DNA of 64,000 nt from positions 2,639,351 to 2,703,350 of the forward strand of contig CM055738.1 of the NCBI GenBank assembly GCA_029465975.1. The letters are read 5' to 3'. Each line of letters begins with the position of its first letter. The stretch's first letter is position 1. Positions 34,394 through 43,700 of the stretch are shown one piece after another. Origin of the DNA: Dallia pectoralis (taxonomy: Eukaryota > Chordata > Actinopteri > Esociformes > Umbridae). The translations under genes and the position numbers were made by a program. The notes beneath the pieces are model-generated. The model saw only the letters and a list, made by a program, of their open reading frames with translations. It made no database searches and had not been told where the DNA came from.

Positions 34394-37313
34394 GGAGGCA
34401 GGACTCCCCCTGCTGTCCGCACGGTGTATGGCAGCCGGCGTTGTTGTGGCTTTGTCCTCATTTGTGAGCTCTGTGGGAGTGTACATGCTAACTGCTCGGC
34501 TCCTGAAGGCCCCCCCTCCCCCTCCTGCCGCCTGTAACAGAGGCCTGGGGGCGCAGGGCCTGGGCAATGTGGTGGCTGGCCTGATGGGGGCGCCACTGGG
34601 ACTCAGCAGCAGTGTCCCCAACGGCTGTTTGCTGGGACTCAGCCAGGTACTGGATACTAACCCCCCCCACCCCACACACACACACACACAACTTACTCCC
34701 ACTGAGACTAACCCCCCACCCCACACACACACACACAACTTACTCCCATTGAGACTAACCCCCCCCACACACACACACACAACTTACTCCCACTGAGACT
34801 AACCCCCCACCCCACACACACACACACAACTTACTCCCATTGAGACTAACCCCCCCCACACACACACACAACTTACTCCCATTGAGACTAACCCCCCGCA
34901 CACACACACCTACAACTTACTCCCAATGAGACTAACCCCCCACACACACACACACAACTTACTCCCATTGAGACTAACCCCCCACCCCACACACACACAC
35001 ACAACTTACTCCCATTGAGACTAACCCCCCCCACACACACACACACAACTTACTCCCATTGAGACTAACCCCCCCCACACACACACACACACAACTTACT
35101 CCCATTGAGACTAACCCCCCACCCCACACACACACACACAACTTACTCCCATTGAGACTAACCCCCCCCCCCACACACACACACACAACTTACTCCCATT
35201 GAGACTAACCCCCCCACACACACACACACACACACAACTTACTCCCATTGAGACTAACCCCCCACCCCACACACACACACACAACTTACTCCCATTGAGA
35301 CTACCCCCCACCCCACACACACACACACAACTTACTCCCATTGAGACTAACCCTCCTCTTCCTGACTTACCCCCTCCCCCTCCTGACTTACCCCCTCCCC
35401 CTTCTTGACTTACCCCCTCCCCCTCCTGACTTGCCCCCTCCCCTCCTGACTTGCCCCTCCCCTCCTGACTTGCCCCCTCCCCCTCCTGACTTACCCCCTC
35501 CTGACTTACCCCTCCCCCTGACTTACCCCCTCCCCTCCTGACTTACCCCCTCCGCCTTCTTGACTTACCCCCTCCCCTCCTGACTTACACCCTCCCCCTC
35601 CTGACTTACCCCCCCCCCTTCTTGACTTACCCCCTCCCCCTCCTGACTTACCCCCTCTCCCTCATGACTTACCCCCTCCCCCTCCTGACTGACCTCGCCC
35701 CTCCCAGCAATGACTCCAGTATCTTTCTCTCATCACAGGCTGGATCTAGACGGACAGTGCAACTGGCAGCCATCTTGGGGCTTGTTTTAGGATTGTCCCC
35801 TAGCCTGACAGGGCTTCTCACATCTGTCCCCTTGGCAATCTACGGTTGGTTTCATTTCCCTCTTTGTGTCCGTCTCATTCTCAAAGCATTTCTTCTATTC
35901 CTTATGTCCTCTCTCCTCACCACCTTCTTAAAAACTCATTCGACATTTGGAAGTTCCTCTCATTCGATCGTTACCTGTGATTGGTTTTGAGGAGGAGTAG
36001 CTAGGACTTGAGTGATAGGACATTGACAAATTGATAAAAGGTCCTTTGTTTCTCCTCTCTACAGGTGCAGTTCTGGGCGTGACCTACGCCATCGCCGTGG
36101 CAATGGGTGTGACATACTTCCAGTTCACATACATCGACTCCGGGCGAAACATTTTTAACACCGGCTTTGCTGTCTTCACGTCTCTGGTCCTGCCACGCTG
36201 GTTTGGTCTACAGAGAGATTTTATAGATACGGGTAATTTCACGATGCCAAGATTTTAATTGTAGCCAAGTGTTCAGAACATGATTTCTGTCACATTTCAA
36301 CAATTTAAAGATGCAATCTGATCTGATCTGAACATGTGATCAGATATAGGCATAAACAGAGAAGATCTGAACAAGATCTGGACAAATTCAGTTAATAACA
36401 ACAACTCGTTATTCTAGTTAGCCAGCATTTGTTCATGTTGACAAAAAATGTCTATGTTGTTCTGGTGTCAGATGTGTTTGTTTGACAGTAGCTAATCAAG
36501 TTAAGAACTACAGTTTAACATTTTAACGTGTCGTTAATTAATGTACACAAATGGTGTGTGTGTGCAGGCATAACCAGCGTTGATGTTCTACTCCAGTCTC
36601 TTCTGACCTCATCTGTGCTGCTGGTCGGCATGTTTTCTTTCCTACTGGACAACACTGTACCAGGTAAAACACAATGCTCCGCTCCGTAAACATGTGGTAG
36701 ATGTGGAAAGCGGTGAAAAGGACAAAGCAAGTTCAGGAAGCAAACGTTCTGATGTGCTCTGTTATTGGCTAAAAAGTCTAATAACAGGACGCATGTTCTG
36801 TCAGGATCTCGGTCATTTCTTTAGTTGGTTGGTTGCGTCACAGACGAGGAACAAACAAAACAACAGAGCTGTCTCTCTCCCTCTGGTCAGCATTGTGTTT
36901 CAGAGTACACCTCCTCAGGTGGTCATGATGTGTGTCTCTCTCCCTCTGGTCAGCATTGTGTTTCAGAGTACACCTCCTCAGGTGGTCATGATGTGTGTCT
37001 CTCTCCCTCTGGTCAGCATTGTGTTTCAGAGTACACCTCCTCAGGTGGTCATGATGTTATGTCTCTCTCAGGATCTCTGGCAGAGCGGGGACTCGACTCC
37101 AGCGAGAGTGGGAAGAGCGAGAGGACCAGGAATTCAGAGAGGCCATTGGTCAACGATGAACCCGGGTCTGGGGAGTGGACTACAGGATATAAACAGGAAG
37201 TAGCCAAAGTTTATGACTCCCCGTACTTCCTGACAAGACTGTGGAACTTACCTGGATTCAGGACGGTCGCCTTCACAGCCTTTAGGATCCCAGATGACGG
37301 AGATGTTCTCTAG
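25467..37313 (+). CDS. slc23a3: slc23a3, nucleobase/ascorbate-family transporter, 12 coding exons
   Basis: Multi-pass plasma-membrane protein of the SLC23 (NAT/NCS2) family; the substrate of SLC23A3 is not firmly established. Exons 25467-25592, 29684-29835, 30001-30068, 30544-30620, 31514-31695, 32561-32660, 34097-34277, 34393-34646, 35739-35844, 36065-36232, 36568-36663 and 37072-37313 join in phase to 1752 nt and 583 residues. Human SLC23A3 also has 12 coding exons and about 610 residues. Visible marks: the Gln-His pair at the exon 1/2 junction (LAVQ/HVFV), LRHCGPLVMAPLL, RLPQLPICRMLSVLLPVLSV, and YIDSGRNIFNTGF. The NAT signature near residues 370-384 is degenerate (PNGCLLGLSQAGSR), with Cys where the motif Gly is expected. 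The SLC23A3 identity fits the neighbouring ihh. Confidence 0.92.
25916..27860 (-). repeat. 42-bp minisatellite grown from Tc1 transposase sequence, about 46 copies
   Basis: Units contain GGTGTGTTTCACCTTGTAAG and AACAGCTCATACACAGCCTG. On the minus strand each reads KHTSRLCMSCSYKV; KHTSRLC equals the segment after the second catalytic Asp of fish Tc1 transposases (DPKHTSRLC). The 42-bp unit (14 codons) keeps frames open on both strands. Confidence 0.9.
27890..28170. repeat. degenerate ACTATTAACC array
   Basis: Irregular 10-bp units of TACTATTAACCACTATTAAC type, inside the Tc1 element. Confidence 0.85.
28290..28420 (+). mobile_element. nested fragment of a second Tc1-family element
   Basis: TTTCTACAACTTGATTGGAG then TCCACATGTGGTAAATC and TTGATTGGACAT match the 5' untranslated end of another widespread fish Tc1 family (DTSsa type), in plus orientation. 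Only about 130 bp are recognisable. Confidence 0.65.
29590..29682. repeat. CCCTAA-like tract at the slc23a3 exon 2 acceptor
   Basis: TCTCTAACCCTAACC and CTCTAACCCTCCTT units form the polypyrimidine tract of exon 2. They resemble vertebrate telomere repeats but are interrupted. Confidence 0.75.
29684..29835 (+). CDS. slc23a3: slc23a3 exon 2 (first membrane segments)
   Basis: 152 nt, HVFVQCSLLVLVLGLLLPHL then PSEDGDGERFLSSMLFYSSL and onward. Acceptor ctctctag follows a CCCTAA-type tract; donor gtgagc. Aligns with human HVLVMASLLCVSHLLLLCSL and ILQTWMGSR. Confidence 0.88.
30001..30068 (+). CDS. slc23a3: slc23a3 exon 3
   Basis: 68 nt, CLPLVQVSSLEALIPAVVLA then SQI. Matches human LPLVQAPSLEFLIPALVLTS. 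Bounded by cccatag and gtgagt. Confidence 0.9.
30069..30543. other. slc23a3 intron 3, unique sequence
   Basis: No repeat array and no coding signal seen. Confidence 0.6.
30544..30620 (+). CDS. slc23a3: slc23a3 exon 4 (extracellular loop)
   Basis: 77 nt, VGESACRGRCEENEGLIQPN then INPVRE, bounded by ttctgcag and gtactg. Holds two Cys as in the human loop. Weakly conserved, but phase and position fit exons 3 and 5. Confidence 0.8.
30780..31440. repeat. 40-bp CT-rich minisatellite in slc23a3 intron 4
   Basis: About 13 copies containing CACCTATATCTCCCCCACTC and CATCTCTTACCTCTC. It lies about 70 bp before the exon 5 acceptor. Confidence 0.94.
31514..31695 (+). CDS. slc23a3: slc23a3 exon 5
   Basis: 182 nt, LQGVTVTTGLVQLVLGVTGL, then LRHCGPLVMAPLLCLLGFSI and FCSDHWAIAAL. 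The donor gtacgg at 31696 is chosen because it alone joins in phase to exon 6 and restores AALVVILMVGMSQHL, the equivalent of human ALLVILLMVVCSQHL. Reading past it enters the intron 5 minisatellite. Confidence 0.87.
31715..32475. repeat. 30-bp minisatellite in slc23a3 intron 5, about 25 copies
   Basis: Units of AGGAAGAGATGGGGATGAAT and GGGGAACACC. It starts about 20 bp after the exon 5 donor; frames are open on both strands because the unit is 10 codons. Confidence 0.95.
32561..32660 (+). CDS. slc23a3: slc23a3 exon 6
   Basis: 100 nt, VVILMVGMSQHLRTFLFPAC then IRLPQLPICRMLS. Bounded by tatctag and gtgagt. Phase 0 at the end joins exon 7 to restore RMLSVLLPVLSVWAI. Confidence 0.9.
32690..32885. 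repeat. degenerate GACTGACTGGGTGATTTACT array in slc23a3 intron 6
   Basis: Six to eight imperfect copies of 20-30 bp. Confidence 0.8.
32935..34096 (+). repeat. about 22 tandem copies of slc23a3 exon 7 acceptor and exon start, joined by GT runs
   Basis: Each unit of 40-65 bp has a GT run, then CAG or TAG, then GTTCTGCTGCCTGTGCTGAG or a close variant, which is the first 20 nt of true exon 7 (34097). Left-hand copies keep up to 35 nt of exon sequence (to GTCCGGGCGA); right-hand copies are cut after CTGAGTG. Confidence 0.93.
34097..34277 (+). CDS. slc23a3: slc23a3 exon 7
   Basis: 181 nt, VLLPVLSVWAICALLESLGY and onward to QWLCLPLAG, donor gtcagt. The acceptor is the last of a tandem series: the first 10 or so codons and the gtgcag acceptor recur about 22 times upstream (32935-34096). 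Only this copy continues into conserved sequence. Confidence 0.9.
34345..34392. repeat. GT dinucleotide run before slc23a3 exon 8
   Basis: About 18 GT units leading straight into the exon 8 acceptor cag. Confidence 0.93.
34393..34646 (+). CDS. slc23a3: slc23a3 exon 8 (carries first half of NAT signature)
   Basis: 254 nt, VEAGLPLLSARCMAAGVVVA through LLKAPPPPPAACNRGLGAQG to SSSVPNGCLLGLSQ. Acceptor at the end of a GT run; donor gtactg. Matches human LLHLPPPPPHACSRGLSLEG. Confidence 0.92.
34655..35345. repeat. minisatellite of CA runs and CCCC blocks in slc23a3 intron 8
   Basis: About 15 units of 40-50 bp with ACTTACTCCCATTGAGACTA, then a run of C, then CACACA. Both the C and the CA parts vary in length. 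Confidence 0.95.
35346..35700. repeat. C-rich 20-bp array in slc23a3 intron 8
   Basis: About 17 units of CTGACTTACCCCCTCCCCCT type, ending about 40 bp before the exon 9 acceptor. Confidence 0.94.
35739..35844 (+). CDS. slc23a3: slc23a3 exon 9
   Basis: 106 nt, AGSRRTVQLAAILGLVLGLS then PSLTGLLTSVPLAIYG. Bounded by atcacag and gttggt. Completes the NAT signature with AGSR. Confidence 0.92.
36065..36232 (+). CDS. slc23a3: slc23a3 exon 10
   Basis: 168 nt, AVLGVTYAIAVAMGVTYFQF then TYIDSGRNIFNTGFAVFTSL and VLPRWFGLQRDFIDTG. SGRNIF is the conserved SLC23 motif. Bounded by ctacag and gtaatt. Confidence 0.94.
36568..36663 (+). CDS. slc23a3: slc23a3 exon 11
   Basis: 96 nt, ITSVDVLLQSLLTSSVLLVG then MFSFLLDNTVPG. 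Bounded by tgtgcag and gtaaaa. Matches human DVLLHSLLTQPIFLAGLSGF. Confidence 0.93.
36868..37056. repeat. 60-bp triplication in the last slc23a3 intron
   Basis: Three copies containing TCTCTCCCTCTGGTCAG, TGTGTTTCAG and CACCTCCTCAG. Each copy carries three acceptor-like CAG sites just before exon 12. Confidence 0.93.
37072..37313 (+). CDS. slc23a3: slc23a3 exon 12 (cytoplasmic tail, stop)
   Basis: 242 nt, SLAERGLDSSESGKSERTRN to FTAFRIPDDGDVL and TAG, acceptor tctctcag. The last 10 codons and stop are the first unit of a 41-bp repeat that continues into the 3' UTR. AATAAA at 37596-37601 is the likely polyadenylation signal. Confidence 0.9.
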
Positions 37314-37520
37314 AGTCACATTAAATGATCCCAGATGACGGAGATGTTCTCTAGAGTCACGTTAAATGATCCCAGATGACGGAGATGTTCTCTAGAGTCA
37401 CATTAAATGATCCCAGATGACGGAGATGTTCTCTAGAGTCACATTAAATGATCCCAGATGACGGAGATGTTCTCTAGAGTCACATTAAATGATCCCAGAT
37501 GATGGAGATGTTCTCTAGGG
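37284..37520. repeat. 41-bp repeat spanning the slc23a3 stop codon
   Basis: Six copies containing GATCCCAGATGACGGAGATG and TTCTCTAGAGTCAC. The first copy is the last coding segment with the stop; the others are 3' UTR. Confidence 0.94.
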
Positions 37521-37595
37521 TAGCATTAGGCCAATGGGTGCTGAAAGGTACCAGGTTTTTACGATGGACAACTGGATAGAGGTCTGTGTGTGTGT

Positions 37596-37601
37596 AATAA
37601 A
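37596..37601 (+). terminator. probable slc23a3 polyadenylation signal
   Basis: AATAAA 283 bases after the slc23a3 stop, just past a short GT run. The only canonical hexamer seen soon after this stop. Confidence 0.5.
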
Positions 37602-38188
37602 ATGCACCTGCCATTTAAACAGTTTCTATGATTCACAGTGAGGCGTGTGGACCGATGGGAGATTGACTGGCAGATTCATGTGGTTTACGTACTTATGGTA
37701 TTTCTGAAATGTTACACCTGTGATCACACAGAATGATAGTGGGACACACTCATTAGGCAAAAATGACAATAACCGTGAAGAATTCACAAGAAACATTTCA
37801 TTTCATTGTTTCTTACAACATAATATAATAATGTACATCTGACATGCTGTATTTCAGCACAGACATAAATAATGCCTTGGATTTGGGGTGGACAACACAA
37901 CTCCACAAAGTATCTGTGGCCAGCTTGAGATACACACATAACATAACAGAAACACCTGAACAGACCAGATTACAGACAGGTGTATAAAAAAACCTGTCCT
38001 TAAATACCAATACAGCCCGTGCAGTAGTCCAAGCAAACATAATATGCTTTTACTTCCTGCATAAATAGCGATTCTAGGATTGTTACACAGACAAATACAG
38101 GTCAGGGCTTCTTGTTTTTGAAGCCTTCTTGTCTTGACCTCCAATGCTCTTTCCTCTTACAGGAGCACAATTTCTATTGTGTGTTTAG

Positions 38189-38222
<34 letters not shown>

Positions 38223-38767
38223 TGGGACACATTCCAGTGTTAAGAGAAGAAGAAAATAGGGACTGATTCCGAATCAGTGAATGTACACGTTTCCTATGTT
38301 TTCCCTTTATATGCACTTTTCTGTAGTCAGTAGGCAGACATGCCGTTTCCAGGTGAGGACTAGGCCTTGTAATCAAGGGTTTACTGCACAACATTACATT
38401 AAACCACTGGAAACACGCTCACTTGTGGCCAACGTATTTTCTCATGTTGAGTTCTAAGTACATTATTTTAAATATGGTTTACTTGTAATTTGGCAACCAA
38501 CTATATTTGGAGATTTTAGTAGTTTCCCAGTGGGGAGATTGAAACATATTTTCATCTTGTACTTTTTTCGATGATTAGGTAATAACATATGAATAACATT
38601 TAGAATTATAACTGAGTAAATAGGATGATTGCAGGCCATAGAATTATAATTGGATCAATAGATTGTTATTGCGTATAGAATTATAATGGGATGGAATCTA
38701 ATATTTCGTATAGATTTATAATAATATGAACAGATAATATAATATATTTAATATAGTATCAGGTAGC

Positions 38768-38843
38768 AGTTTGTGTAGCTCAGTGGTAGAGTACATGCTT
38801 TGTGTGTATGATGTCCTGGGTTCAATCCCCAGCTTCTCTACAG
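38768..38843 (+). pseudogene. tRNA-like sequence (tRNA pseudogene or SINE head)
   Basis: Box A-like TAGCTCAGTGGTAGAG and box B-like GGGTTCAATCCC at proper spacing. D, anticodon (CATGC/GTATG, 7-base loop with TGT) and T arms can fold, but the acceptor stem does not pair, so a working tRNA is unlikely. Confidence 0.6.
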
Positions 38844-39957
38844 GTCCCTGACCAACTCGTTTTAAATCAAACGAATAATTTATTTCTCCCCAAACTGTGT
38901 GGTTGAATGTGTTGGGTCATTGCTCGCTCACGAATAACCGTATAATTAGTGAATTGTTCCTTTAAATTGCCGTTCATCCCCAAACATTTGTATCATCCCA
39001 ATAAGTGATGAACAATCTTAAATTCTGCATAACACCAGTATTTAATAAACATCACCGTGGAAAAGTCTGTTACGTATGATATTGCCTTCATAGCTGTTTT
39101 CACATTTGTCTCCAGGGGTCATATTGAGGTTAAATAGATTTTAAAATATATATTTTATCATTAACAATGTTTTTATCTAAATTCAATAGTTATTTGCGGA
39201 GCTCAAATCAATACTTCTTATCGAATTGAAAACTGGCAAAAAATGGGTTTCCTTCTTAGGTTTGTTTCATCACAGCAAAGATGCTGAAATGATCTGGGAT
39301 AATGTTCGAGAAGCTCAAAGTTACAATGTATCATGGGTAAACATGACTGACTGTTCTCCAAATAAATAGTCAGTTTAATGATGCAAAGTGGTGTGTAGAT
39401 CTGTCTGTAAACAGTTACCTGCAATCATTTTGATGTCCTTGAACCCAGGCTAGATCAGACTCATATAGTCATATTTTACAGCGTATCTGTAGATAAAACC
39501 CTCTGAAGGATCTAAATGGCTAAAACCCGTGTCACCTCAGCCTGACGTTAACGGATAGAAAAGTGCATACTTTGTGGAAATACGGGTCCATTTAAGCAAA
39601 TTTCACCCGGGTCAGAACCGTTCCCCCAGTAATAAAAACCCTGCAGACATGTCAGTAAAGAATATTAAGGATGAGAGAATAATTAATATTGTCTTTGCTA
39701 TTGTTGCTCCCTGAACTGTTCACACACAGATCTCTTCAAATGCGTTATAGGGTCAGTCGACTCTGGGTTCATCCGGCTCTGCTGCACAACTTCAGCAAGC
39801 TATTTTCTACGTTTCCAGGACTCTGCTGCCAGATGTTTACATTTATGCACAAAAACCCAAAACAAAGCTACAGTGATCTGTTAAAGGCTTCCATCCAATG
39901 AAGGTTCCCTTATTTGTCCCATCGTCCAGAACTCCAGCAGAATCGGATTCCCGGTTC

Positions 39958-39963
39958 TTTATT
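39958..39963 (-). terminator. possible ihh polyadenylation signal
   Basis: AATAAA on the minus strand about 100 bases after the ihh stop. Further hexamers exist downstream, so use of this one is uncertain. Confidence 0.3.
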
Positions 39964-40064
39964 GTCATCATTTCCCTGCAACAACCCATCTCTTCTCAGG
40001 GGCCTTTCTCTCTCTCCTTCAATCTAACAATTCTGGTCTCTGTTCTGTCTTTCTCTTTTCCCCG

Positions 40065-40762
40065 TTATCTCTCTGAGTCATGTGTCGCGGCCCCCAGTGG
40101 GTGGAAGTGTTCCGGGTCCAATAGGATCCTTCCTATCCAATGTAGAACACACGGGTACCAGTGTAGTCCATCCCCCTGTGTGGACCCAGTCCAGCCCGTC
40201 CAGCCATACAGCAGGCGGAGGGGTTTAAAGGCCCGGTGGGCTAGCTGATGCTGGTCCATAGCAGCGTAGCACGAGGCCAGAACGCCGTCGACCACCAGCG
40301 AGCCGTGCTGTGTCAGGGGCGCGTATGCTCCCGTGTCCACCCGGATTTGGACCCAGGCGACGCGGGACAGACGTAACCGTGGTCCCTGGTCCACGCCGTC
40401 TACAGGCCCGGACGTCAGCACACACTGTCCCGGGCGCACGTCGCTGGCGTACATAGTCCGCGTGACGCCTGACCCCGCGGAACAGTTCCCCTCGGTGGCG
40501 AACACCAGGTGCGCCGCGGTGAGGGTCAGGCTGGCTCCGGTGTCCGTCCCCAACACGTAGAACTGCCTCTGGACTCCGGGCTGCCGGTCCAGGAAGCCGA
40601 TGAACTCGCTGTAGACGGTCTCCCCGCTGACGTCCGACTCCGAGGAGGCCAGGACACGGTTCCCCGGCCGGAGGTCCTGAACCTCCCTTCTGCTCCCATC
40701 CTCCAGGGTGACCAGAGAACGGCCAGGGAAGCAGCCGCCCGTCTTAGCCGCTACAGAGTGCT
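40065..40762 (-). CDS. ihh: ihh exon 3 (Hint domain, stop)
   Basis: 698 nt from ..HSVAAKTGGCFPGRSLVTL to FHPLGAATHDSER and TAA. Contains the intein-like Hint fold with the cleavage Cys and the TAAH motif. Acceptor tctccag sits in a GGAGA-rich (CCTCT on the coding strand) array. Confidence 0.94.
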
Positions 40763-43700
40763 CTGGAGAAGGAGAAAGGGGGAGGAGAGAGAGGTGGGGG
40801 AGGAGAGGTGGGGGAGGAGAGAGGTGGGGAAGGAGAGAGGTGGGGAAGGAGAGAGGTGGGGAAGGAGAGGTGGGGGAGGAGAGAGGTGGGCAGGGGCGGG
40901 AGGTCATGAAGAGAAAGAAAGGAAAAGAAAGAGAGATAAAGGGTCATGTTGAACAGCTCTTTTAAACTGCAGAGAAAAGACACCGATACCGAGCGAGATC
41001 AAATAATGCGGAGTTGGAACGTAACGTGTTTATCTTATCGGCCAGGGGTCTGGCTTTGTTGCCATGGCCTCAAGTCAGACATGCAGAGGCAGAACAGGTG
41101 CCTTCCATAAGAGGTGACATGGAGGAAACACAAAACCAGGCGATTCAGGTCAACGTGACAGCTACTTCTATTACAACACACACAGGCAGACGTGCACACT
41201 GAGAACAGGGGCTCATAAACGTGTCCTCCCACTGACCCCTCCTCCCCACATGCCAGTTAAAAACAGACAACCTTACACACGAACAATGGTGGCCGCCGGA
41301 GACGGTCTGTGTGCTCCTTGAGATGTGGCCAGGTAAACATTTCAAGAGCCACTCTTTACATAAATTACCCGACTCTCCTTTTCAAATAAACGTTGCACAA
41401 CCCGCGGGGTAAATGTTTTGCCAGCTAATGAGTAACCAAATGATTAAATCACCACTACCAGCGAAATGGAGTCATAGGTCACAAGACATGAAAGCTAAAA
41501 GGCGACATTTCAGGTGTCTCCCAAGTTCCTGCATAAAGAGCCTTGGTTTTAATGTCTGTGCTTAGTAAGAAATAGGTAATAAATAGACGAAGAGGTTGGA
41601 GTCAGTTCAAGCAGAAATAATCGGAAAGGGGAAGTACCAAGCGCCAGATAAGAAGACTGGAGAGATTAGACGTCTGTGAAATAAGAACAATGTGACCTGG
41701 AGAAAAGACAGCCAGGCAACAAAAGGGGAAAGTTGACCTGCTCTAACCTCTTTCAGTTAACCTGCCTTGGTTGGCTCTTAAAATTGGGGCCCCTCTCAGT
41801 TAACCTGCTCTAACTGGCACTTAGAATGGGGCCCCCCAGTTGACCTGCTTTAACTGGCACTTAAAATGGGGCCCCTCAGTTAACCTGCTCTAACTGGCAC
41901 TTAAAATGGGGCCCCTCAGTTAACCTGCTCTAACTGGCACTTAGAATGGGGCCCCTCAGTTAACCTGCTCTAACTGGCACTTAGAATGGTGCCCCTCAGA
42001 TAACCTGCCTTGGTTGGCTCTTAAAATGGGGCCCCTCAGTTAACCTGCTCTAACTGGCACTTAGAATGGGGCACCTCAGTTAACCTGCTCTAACTGGCAC
42101 TTAGAATGGGGCCCCTCTCAGTTAACCTGCCCTGGCTGTCTCTTATAGTGGGGCCCCTCTCAGTTAACCTGCTCCGGCTGTCTCTTATAGTGGGGCCCCT
42201 CTCAGTTAACCTGCCCTGGCTGGCTCTTAGAATGGGGACCCTCTCAGTTAACCTGCCCTGGCTGTCTCTTATAGTGGGGCCCCTCTCAGTTAACCTGCCC
42301 TGGCTGGCTCTTATAGTTGGGCCCCTCTCAGTTAACCTGCTCTAACTGGCACTTAGAATGGGGCCCCTCTCAGTTAAGCTGCCCTGGATGGCTCTTATAG
42401 TGGGGCCCCTATCAGTTAACCTGCTCTAACTGGCACTTAGAATGGGGCCCCTCTCAGTTAACCTGCCCTGGATGGCTCTTATAGTGGGGCCCCTCTCAGT
42501 TAACCTGCCCTGGCTGGCTCTTATAGGGGGCCCCTCTCAGTTAACCTGCCCTGGCTGGCTCTTATAGGGGGCCCCTCTCAGTTAACCTGCCCTGGCTGTC
42601 TCTTATAGTGGGGCCCCTATCAGTTAACCTGCCCTGGCTGGCTCTTATAGTGGGGACCCTCTCAGTTAACCTGCCCTGGCTGGCTCTTAGAATGGGGCCC
42701 CTCTCAGTTAACCTGCCCTGGCTATCTCTTATAGTGGGCCCCCTCTCAGTTAACCTGCCCTGGCTATCTCTTATAGTGGGCCCCCTCTCAGTTAACCTGC
42801 CCTGGCTATCTCTTATAGTGGGCCCCCTCTCAGTTAACCTGCCCTGGCTGTCTATTATAGTGGGGCCCCTCAGCTAAACTCCCCTTACTTAAATTCCAGC
42901 CGAGTGAGGCCTTATCGTATTCCAGTATCACAGGGTTCTGCAGCCAAAAACAATGTTACTTAATTTTTTCCCAATGTCCAATTGTTCGGAGTTATGGCCT
43001 CGCCTCATCACAAGGCTTCCCAGCAGGTTCGGGACAATGGAATACATGGTACATATCTTATGATCTCACCAAGGATTATAATGGCTGCCAGGAATCATCA
43101 CAGAACCACACAGGGATCTTCTGCTTCATTTGCCATTGACCACTCACAACCCAGACAACTGACCGCTCACAACCCAGACAACTGACCACTCACACCACAG
43201 GTAACTGACCACTCACAACCCAGACAACTGACCACTCACACCACAGGTAACTGACCACTCACAACCCAGACAACTGACCACTCACACCACACAGAACTGA
43301 CCACTCACAACCCAGACAACTGACCACTCACACCACAGGGAACTGACCACTCACACCACAGGGAACTGACCACTCACACCACAGGTAACTGACCACTCAC
43401 CCCACAGGTAACTGACCACTCAAACCACAGGTAACTGACCACTCACACCACAGGTAACTGACCACTCAAACCACAGGTAACTGACCACTCACACCACAGG
43501 TAACTGACCACTCACAATACAGGTAACTGACCACTCACACCACACGGAACTGACCAGTCACACCACAGGTAACTGACCACTCACACCACAGGTAACTGAC
43601 CACTCACAATACAGGTAACTGACCACTCACACCACAGGGAACTGACCACTCACACCACAGGTAACTGACCACTCACACCACAGGTAACTGACCAGTAAGT

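Larger units (their letters stand above)
37614..40064. other. intergenic region between converging slc23a3 and ihh
   Basis: Mostly unique, AT-rich. A GT run at 38190-38220 and the tRNA-like sequence at 38768 are the only recognised elements. It should contain the ihh 3' UTR at its right end. Confidence 0.6.
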
